Shown in pieces: positions 5,530-9,771 of a stretch of DNA of 9,771 nt. Both the position numbers and the translations under genes were made by a program. A model generated the notes under the pieces. That model did no database searches and was not told the origin of the DNA. It was given only the letters and a program-made list of their open reading frames with translations. Source of the DNA: an uncultured Eubacteriales bacterium (lineage in GTDB: Bacteria > Bacillota > Clostridia > Oscillospirales > Acutalibacteraceae); NCBI GenBank assembly GCA_900320415.1, contig ONSE01000249.1, positions 1 to 9,771 on the forward strand, given 5' to 3'. Position 1 is the stretch's first letter. Each line of letters opens with the position of its first letter.

Positions 5530-6666
5530 TTATTTCTTCGAAGCGGCGGTGAGGATTCCCTGCACCAGCTCGCGCTCGGAGGCGGCGATGACGCCGACAG
5601 CCGCCTGACGGTCTGCCGCGCCCTTCTGCTCGATGGCGATGTAGTCAAGCACCGCGCCCGTGATCTCCTTGTTGACATACTCGATGGTCTCGAGGTCGAT
5701 AATGCTGCGCTGCGAGGACTTGGCGGACTCCACCACTGCCATGTGGAACTGTGCCGCCTGCTCACGGAGCATCCTGTTGGTGAGGTCGTCCACGGCAGTG
5801 GCCGCCTCGGCTGCCATGAGATTGTTGTTGATAGCGATCGCCATGGCGATCTTCTTTCTCCAGAGCGGCAGTGTGTTGACAATGCTGGACTGGAGCTTCA
5901 GCGTCATATCCTGATCGTTCTGCTGGATCATACGGATCTGCGGAGCGGACTGCAGACAGCTGGTACGGGTGAGGCGGAGGTTGTGGACCTGCTTCTCAAA
6001 CTGCTCAATGGACTTGGCGAAGTTATCCGCTTCCATCGCGTCCTCAGGCAGTCCCGATGCCTGCGCCTTGGCGTAAAGCGCCGCGAGCTCGCCCGTGCGC
6101 GCCTTTTCGATGGCGAGCTCCGCCGCCTTGATGTACATGGTCAGTGCCTTGAAGGTCTGCCAGTTCTCATCGTAGAGCGCGTCGAGCATCGCGATATCTC
6201 TCTGCAGCGCCAGCTTGTGTCCCTCCAGCTGCTTCTCAATGCGCTCGAGCGTCTTTTCGGCGCTCTCGTTGCGGGTTCGGACGCTGACGGCTGATTTCTT
6301 GACTCTTCTGAGCAGTCCCGAAAGGAAGCCGCCCTGATCCTGACCGCCCTCCATGCCGTCCATGGCGGCTACCATCTCCACCAGCAGACCGCTAATCTCG
6401 CCGGTGTTCTTCGTCTTGACGTCCTGCAGCGTCTTGGTAGCGATCGCCGCGGACTGCTTCTGCACCGTCGCGCCGTAATTGACGACTATCTCGCTCTTGT
6501 GGAGGTCGATCTTCTCGGCAAACTCCTCGATCTGCGCCTGCTCCTCGGGGGTAAGGCGCTCCACCTCTGTCAGCACCTGCTCGGTGGTGACGGAAATTTC
6601 TTCTTTCCTTTCGGGTGCGGGCTCGTTCTCAGGCACACCGTCAAGTACCAGTTTTATTTCAGACAT
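5530..6666 (-). CDS. telA: TelA-family (toxic anion resistance) protein
   Basis: A 378-residue soluble, almost wholly helical protein of the TelA/YaaN/YceH family (PF05816), of usual length. A polar N-terminus of about 60 residues is followed by the long helical region; the diagnostic C-terminal part reads SAPQIRMIQQNDQDMTLKLQ and then TLPLWRKKIAMAIAINNNLM. Family members were named for tellurite resistance and are linked in some Firmicutes to envelope-stress tolerance; the biochemical activity is not established. A longer frame begins at 6675 (MFQ), but AAAGGATG at 6681-6674 overlaps that ATG and suits the ATG at 6666 (MSEIKL), about nine bases downstream. It is the first gene after a strong promoter and leads a five-gene unit with a membrane protein, two lipoproteins and a peptidase-like protein, pointing to an envelope role. 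Confidence 0.92.
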   Translation of the reverse strand: MSEIKLVLDGVPENEPAPERKEEISVTTEQVLTEVERLTPEEQAQIEEFAEKIDLHKSEIVVNYGATVQKQSAAIATKTLQDVKTKNTGEISGLLVEMVAAMDGMEGGQDQGGFLSGLLRRVKKSAVSVRTRNESAEKTLERIEKQLEGHKLALQRDIAMLDALYDENWQTFKALTMYIKAAELAIEKARTGELAALYAKAQASGLPEDAMEADNFAKSIEQFEKQVHNLRLTRTSCLQSAPQIRMIQQNDQDMTLKLQSSIVNTLPLWRKKIAMAIAINNNLMAAEAATAVDDLTNRMLREQAAQFHMAVVESAKSSQRSIIDLETIEYVNKEITGAVLDYIAIEQKGAADRQAAVGVIAASERELVQGILTAASKK

Positions 6667-6719
6667 TTGAAACATCCTTTCAAAACAAAAACAATATGTG
6701 AAAAAATCCTGTGGGTTTT

Positions 6720-6749
6720 ATTATATCAAAAACGACAGATTCTTGTCAA
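6720..6749 (-). promoter_or_regulatory. Near-consensus promoter of the telA unit
   Basis: The minus strand shows a perfect -35 TTGACA (6749-6744), an 18-base spacer and a perfect -10 TATAAT (6725-6720) with an upstream TG giving an extended -10. Transcription should start near 6713, leaving a leader of about 47 bases. An inverted repeat CTTGT-N9-ACAAG (6760-6742) overlaps the -35 and could be an operator. Confidence 0.9.
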
Positions 6750-6762
6750 GATATCACAAGCG

Positions 6763-6787
6763 AAAAAGGGACGGCTGCCGCCGTCCC
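6763..6787 (-). terminator. Rho-independent terminator of the M18 aminopeptidase gene
   Basis: On the minus strand GGGACGGC and GCCGTCCC form a perfect eight-pair stem around GGCA, followed directly by TTTTT. It lies nine bases after the M18 stop codon and just upstream of the telA promoter, so the two units are cleanly insulated. Confidence 0.93.
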
Positions 6788-6796
6788 AAGGGTTAT

Positions 6797-8206
6797 TTAT
6801 GCCTGAAAAAACGCGAGAAACGCGCGGTATGCCATATAGACGTCGGTTTTAGAGACGATCTCGAAGGGCGCGTGCATGGAAAGAACGGGAACGCCGAGGT
6901 CGATCACGTCCACATTCATGTTCGCGACATACTTGGCGATCGTTCCGCCGCCGCCGAGGTCTACCCTGCCGAGCTCGCCGATCTGCCAGAGGATGCCGTT
7001 ATTCTCGAGGAGCGCGCGCACCCTGCCCATATACTCCGCCGACGCGTCGGAGGTGTCGTACTTGCCGCCGTGACCCGTGTATTTGGAAATCACCACGCCG
7101 TTGTTGAGGAAGCAGCTGTTCCTCGCCTCGAACGCGGAAGCATAGGTGGGATCAAACGCCGCGTTGACATCCGCGGAAAGGCAGGTGCTCTTCGAGAGCG
7201 CGCGGTAGCCCTCCACACCGTCCTGCTTCGCGAGATCATAGATCAGATAGCGCAGGAAGTCGCTCTGCATTCCCGTATTGCCGTCGCTTCCGATCTCCTC
7301 CTTGTCCGCAAGGTAGGTCACGCAGGTGTCCTCGGGAACGCCCGCGTTGAGCGCCGCCATGAGAGCGGGATAGGCGCACACCTTGTCGTCGTGGCCGTAG
7401 CCGCCGATCATGCTGCGGTCAAAGCCGATATCCTTCGCCTTGAAGGAGGGCACAAGGCACAGCTCGGCAGAGAGGAAATCATTCTCGGTGATGCCGTATT
7501 TTTTGTTGAGTATCGCCATGACGTTGAGCTTGACCAGCTCCTTTTCATCCTCCGCCTCCGGATAGGGGCGCGATCCGACGAGGACATTGAGATCCTCGCC
7601 CGTGAACGCCTTCGCCATGGGCTTTGTCACCTGTTCCTGCGCGAGGTGCGGCAGCAGGTCGGTCACACAGAAGCAGCTCTCGTCGGGCTCGTCGCCCCAG
7701 CTGACCTCGACAGCCGTGCCGTCGAGCTTCACGATCACGCCGTGGAGAGTGAGCGGAATCGCCGTCCACTGGTATTTTTTCATTCCTCCGTAGTAGTGCG
7801 TCTTGAAGAGCGCAAGTCCGTTCGCCTCATAGAGAGGATTGGGCTTGAGGTCGATGCGCGGCGAGTCGATGTGCGCGATAGACAGACGCGCGCCGTTCTT
7901 CACGCCGTTTTTTCCGATTACCGCGAGAGCGATCGCCTTGCCGCGGTTCACGCAGTACACCTTGTCTCCTGCCTGATAGACCGCCCCGGGATCATACTCG
8001 ATAAAGCCCCGCTGCTTTGCCAGCGCGAGAGCCGCCGCGGTCGCCTCGCGCTCCACGGGAGCGGCGTTCAGAAAACGCTTGTAGCCCTCGCAGAACTCAT
8101 CCGCCTCGGCTATCTCCTCGGAAGAGAGGTTCCTGATACCCTTCTCCTCTTTCATCATCAGCTCCTCGCGCAGCAGCGCGGTCTTGGTTTTTTCTTCTGC
8201 CATCAT
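6797..8206 (-). CDS. M18-family zinc aminopeptidase
   Basis: A 469-residue cytosolic metalloaminopeptidase of the aspartyl aminopeptidase (M18) family, full length. M18 enzymes remove N-terminal residues from peptides using two metal ions. The expected ligands and catalytic residues are all visible: His112 in AHIDSPR, the bridging Asp in GGYGHDDKVCAYPALMA (273/274), the catalytic and ligand Glu pair in DKEEIGSDG (303/304), Asp346 in SADVNAAFD and His445 in SMHAPFEI. Substrate preference cannot be read from sequence; despite the family name many bacterial members are not restricted to acidic residues. The ATG at 8206 is followed by a second ATG; AAAGGATG upstream fits either. It is a single-gene unit with its own promoter, a structured leader and a terminator, and is probably a housekeeping peptide-recycling enzyme. 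Confidence 0.95.
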   Translation of the reverse strand: MMAEEKTKTALLREELMMKEEKGIRNLSSEEIAEADEFCEGYKRFLNAAPVEREATAAALALAKQRGFIEYDPGAVYQAGDKVYCVNRGKAIALAVIGKNGVKNGARLSIAHIDSPRIDLKPNPLYEANGLALFKTHYYGGMKKYQWTAIPLTLHGVIVKLDGTAVEVSWGDEPDESCFCVTDLLPHLAQEQVTKPMAKAFTGEDLNVLVGSRPYPEAEDEKELVKLNVMAILNKKYGITENDFLSAELCLVPSFKAKDIGFDRSMIGGYGHDDKVCAYPALMAALNAGVPEDTCVTYLADKEEIGSDGNTGMQSDFLRYLIYDLAKQDGVEGYRALSKSTCLSADVNAAFDPTYASAFEARNSCFLNNGVVISKYTGHGGKYDTSDASAEYMGRVRALLENNGILWQIGELGRVDLGGGGTIAKYVANMNVDVIDLGVPVLSMHAPFEIVSKTDVYMAYRAFLAFFQA

Positions 8207-8219
8207 CTATCATCCTTTC

Positions 8220-8257
8220 CGACGAATCGGGGACGTCCGGCTGCGCCCCGTCTGTCG
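8220..8257 (-). promoter_or_regulatory. Structured 5' leader of the M18 gene
   Basis: On the minus strand CGAC-AGA-CGGGG and CCCCG-ATTC-GTCG form a two-part stem with an internal loop and a 13-base apical loop. It ends immediately before the AAAGGATG ribosome binding site without covering it. It may stabilise the mRNA; no known riboswitch class is recognised. Confidence 0.35.
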
Positions 8258-8278
8258 CAGTATTCTGTCACGCAAACG

Positions 8279-8307
8279 ATTATACTCTATTTTGCGTATT
8301 TTTGCAA
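8279..8307 (-). promoter_or_regulatory. Promoter of the M18 aminopeptidase gene
   Basis: Minus strand TTGCAA (8307-8302), a 17-base spacer, then a perfect TATAAT (8284-8279). The -35 matches four of six consensus bases. The start should lie near 8272, giving a leader of about 65 bases that holds the hairpin at 8220-8257. Confidence 0.8.
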
Positions 8308-8342
8308 GCGTTTATCCGCAGCGGGCGCCGCCGTCAGAAAGC

Positions 8343-8367
8343 AAAATCCCGTGTCACGGACACGGGA
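8343..8367 (-). terminator. Rho-independent terminator after rmlC
   Basis: On the minus strand TCCCGTGTC and GACACGGGA form a perfect nine-pair stem around CGT, followed by TTTTGCTTT. It lies about 35 bases after the rmlC stop codon and shows that rmlC is the last gene of its operon. Confidence 0.9.
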
Positions 8368-8402
8368 AATGAGCCGATACTGCTTCTTTTCGGGGAACAG
8401 CG

Positions 8403-8954
8403 TCAGAAACAGAATGAACCGAACGCGGGATTGACCTTGTCCTTCTCGGAAAGCTTGATCTCACCGATCCCCTCGAGCGGCCACTGAATCCCGACGGCGG
8501 GGTCGTTCCACATCATGCCGCCTTCGTCCTCGGGATGATAGAATTCATCGCACTTGTAGACAAACTCCGCCTCGTCCGACAGCACGAGAAAGCCGTGTGC
8601 GAAGCCGCGGGGGATAAAGAACTGCTTTTTGTTTTCCTCCGACAAAACCGCTCCGACATAGCTTCCGTAGGTGGGGCTGTCCTTTCTCAGGTCGACCGCG
8701 ACGTCGTACACCTCGCCTTTGATGACTCTTACGAGCTTCGCCTGGGGGTGGGTCTTCTGAAAATGAAGGCCGCGCAAAACACCCTTCGTCGATTTCGACT
8801 GGTTGTCCTGTACAAACGAAGCGGTAATTCCTCCCTCGGCAAACTTTCTCTCCTCATAGGTTTCCATGAAATAGCCGCGGCTGTCGCCGAATACCTTCGG
8901 CTCCACGATGATCACGCCCTCGATCTCCGTTTGTATAAAATTAAAATTGCTCAC
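8403..8954 (-). CDS. rmlC: dTDP-4-dehydrorhamnose 3,5-epimerase
   Basis: A 183-residue cytosolic cupin-fold epimerase, normal length, that converts dTDP-4-dehydro-6-deoxyglucose to its L-configured form, the third step of dTDP-L-rhamnose synthesis. Diagnostic motifs are present in order: FGDSRGYFMETY (22-33), VLRGLHFQ (59-66) with the conserved active-site His64, VYDVAVDLRKDSPTYG (82-97) and IPRGFAHGFLVLSD (114-127). The start is a GTG at 8954 that lies inside the rmlD gene; the two genes overlap by 14 bases, and GGAG lies about ten bases before the GTG. No Met occurs before residue 30, which would already be inside the FGDSRGYFM motif, so GTG is the convincing start. It closes a rhamnose operon that enters from the right edge. 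The product feeds a surface polysaccharide or glycan. Confidence 0.97.
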   Translation of the reverse strand: MSNFNFIQTEIEGVIIVEPKVFGDSRGYFMETYEERKFAEGGITASFVQDNQSKSTKGVLRGLHFQKTHPQAKLVRVIKGEVYDVAVDLRKDSPTYGSYVGAVLSEENKKQFFIPRGFAHGFLVLSDEAEFVYKCDEFYHPEDEGGMMWNDPAVGIQWPLEGIGEIKLSEKDKVNPAFGSFCF

Positions 8955-9771
8955 TGTTTTCTAACTCCGTTAAATATCTTTTTACCGCGTCCCGCCAGTC
9001 GGGCAGCGGCTGAAATCCCCCTTCTCTCAGCTTTTGCTTGTCAAGACGGCTGTTGAACGGTCTTGCCGCCCTGCTCAGCCCGTATTCCGCCGTCGTCACG
9101 GGGATAACCTCTGCCGCAAGCCCGTACTGCCGGTAAATCTCACAGCAGAAATCGTACCAGCTGATATAGCCGCCCTCGTTGGTGGCGTGATAGCAGCCGT
9201 ATTTCTCGGTCTGCACCATATCCGCCAGCAGCACCGCCAGGTCGCGCGTATAGGTCGGCGTGCCGATCTGGTCGCAGACAACGCGCACCGTATCATACTT
9301 TTGCCCTACCCTCAGCATGGTTTTGATAAAATTGCCGCCGTGGATGCCGAACACCCACGCAATCCTGACAATAAAAAACTTCCTGAGAGCGTCCTTCACG
9401 GCGCGTTCGCCCTCCAGCTTGCTCTCTCCGTACACATTCAGCGGCGCGAAATCGGCGCAGTCTGCCTGCCACGGCTCTTCGCCCTGTCCGTTGAACACGT
9501 AGTCGGTGCTGATATACAGCATTTTGCAGTCCAGCGCCGCGCAAGCCCCGGCAAGGTTACGGGTTCCCGTCACGTTCACGGCAAACACCTTGTCCCTGTT
9601 TTCCGCGTCCTCCGCCGCGTCAACCGCTGTCCACGCGGCGCAGTGGATCACCGCGTCGGGACGAATCTTCTCCAGCGCGCTTGAGACCGCTGCTTTATCC
9701 GTGATATCCAGACGGACATATCCGCTTTCCTCACTGTCAAGAATATCCGAGCCGACGCACTCATGTCCGCG
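8941..9771 (-). CDS. rmlD: dTDP-4-dehydrorhamnose reductase (partial, N-terminus outside window)
   Basis: An NAD(P)-dependent reductase of the extended SDR superfamily that makes dTDP-L-rhamnose, the last pathway step. The frame is open to the right edge; 276 residues are visible, starting RGHECVGSDILD, so roughly the first 20 residues, including the glycine-rich nucleotide-binding loop, are missing. Visible family motifs are RPDAVIHCAAWTAVDAAED, YISTDYVFNGQGEEPW and the catalytic Tyr-x-x-x-Lys in YGESKLEGE, followed by the substrate-side RIAWVFG. A GTG at 9651 could pass for a start, but the homologous reading continues upstream of it (DITDKAAVSSALEKIRPDA), so it is internal. The stop lies inside the start of rmlC, which implies coupled translation. 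Other rhamnose or polysaccharide genes are likely just beyond the edge. Confidence 0.95.
   Translation of the reverse strand, partial: RGHECVGSDILDSEESGYVRLDITDKAAVSSALEKIRPDAVIHCAAWTAVDAAEDAENRDKVFAVNVTGTRNLAGACAALDCKMLYISTDYVFNGQGEEPWQADCADFAPLNVYGESKLEGERAVKDALRKFFIVRIAWVFGIHGGNFIKTMLRVGQKYDTVRVVCDQIGTPTYTRDLAVLLADMVQTEKYGCYHATNEGGYISWYDFCCEIYRQYGLAAEVIPVTTAEYGLSRAARPFNSRLDKQKLREGGFQPLPDWRDAVKRYLTELENSEQF

Noticed and set aside
5460..5882. Minus-strand 140-residue frame reaching into the telA spacer
   Set aside because: Overlaps the telA 3' end in another frame, is a Ser/Arg-rich low-complexity translation, and has no ribosome binding site of note.
6698..8434. Plus-strand 578-residue open frame
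   Set aside because: It lies antisense to the M18 gene, whose catalytic motifs are all intact. The plus-strand translation is rich in Arg, Val, His and Leu with no recognisable motif, as expected for a shadow frame in GC-rich DNA. It also runs through both insulating terminators.
9649..9651. GTG as the true start of rmlD
   Set aside because: The frame stays open to the window edge and upstream codons read as RmlD sequence, so the gene is cut by the edge rather than starting here.

Overview
The window looks like chromosomal DNA from a GC-rich Clostridia species, most likely an Oscillospirales/Ruminococcaceae-type gut Firmicute. This is inferred from gene content (TelA, an ANTAR regulator, an M18 aminopeptidase of clostridial type), AAAGGATG-like and GGGAGG ribosome binding sites, extended -10 promoters and many short rho-independent terminators. 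No rRNA, tRNA, CRISPR array, insertion sequence or phage gene was seen. Every gene I can support lies on the minus strand, so transcription runs from right to left. Long plus-strand frames are antisense shadows of GC-rich genes.

In transcription order there are four units. (1) At the right edge are rmlD (its first ~20 codons are outside the window) and rmlC, overlapping by 14 bases: the last two steps of dTDP-L-rhamnose synthesis for cell-surface polysaccharide. They end at a terminator at 8343-8367. (2) An M18 metalloaminopeptidase at 6797-8206 has its own promoter, a structured leader and a strong terminator at 6763-6787. (3) A five-gene unit at 2095-6666 starts from a near-consensus promoter (6720-6749) and ends at a terminator (2036-2071). 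It encodes a TelA protein, an unrecognised two-helix membrane protein, a lipoprotein that fuses a solute-binding-like domain to a von Willebrand A domain, a soluble-looking S24/S26 signal-peptidase-like protein, and a small lipoprotein with octapeptide repeats. (4) An ANTAR-type RNA-binding regulator at 1324-1887 with a degenerate receiver is followed by carA and the start of carB (glutamine-dependent carbamoyl-phosphate synthetase), with two GC-rich hairpins between the regulator and carA.

The most interesting part is the telA unit. Its promoter, terminator and overlapping or closely spaced genes suggest one envelope-associated assembly: a cytosolic TelA, a membrane anchor, two exported lipoproteins and a peptidase. 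The function is not known. A 94-base spacer inside it can fold in two mutually exclusive ways, one of which hides the ribosome binding site of the second gene. The second point of interest is the ANTAR regulator next to carAB: such proteins control gene expression by binding RNA hairpins, and hairpins lie directly between it and the nitrogen-assimilating carAB genes.
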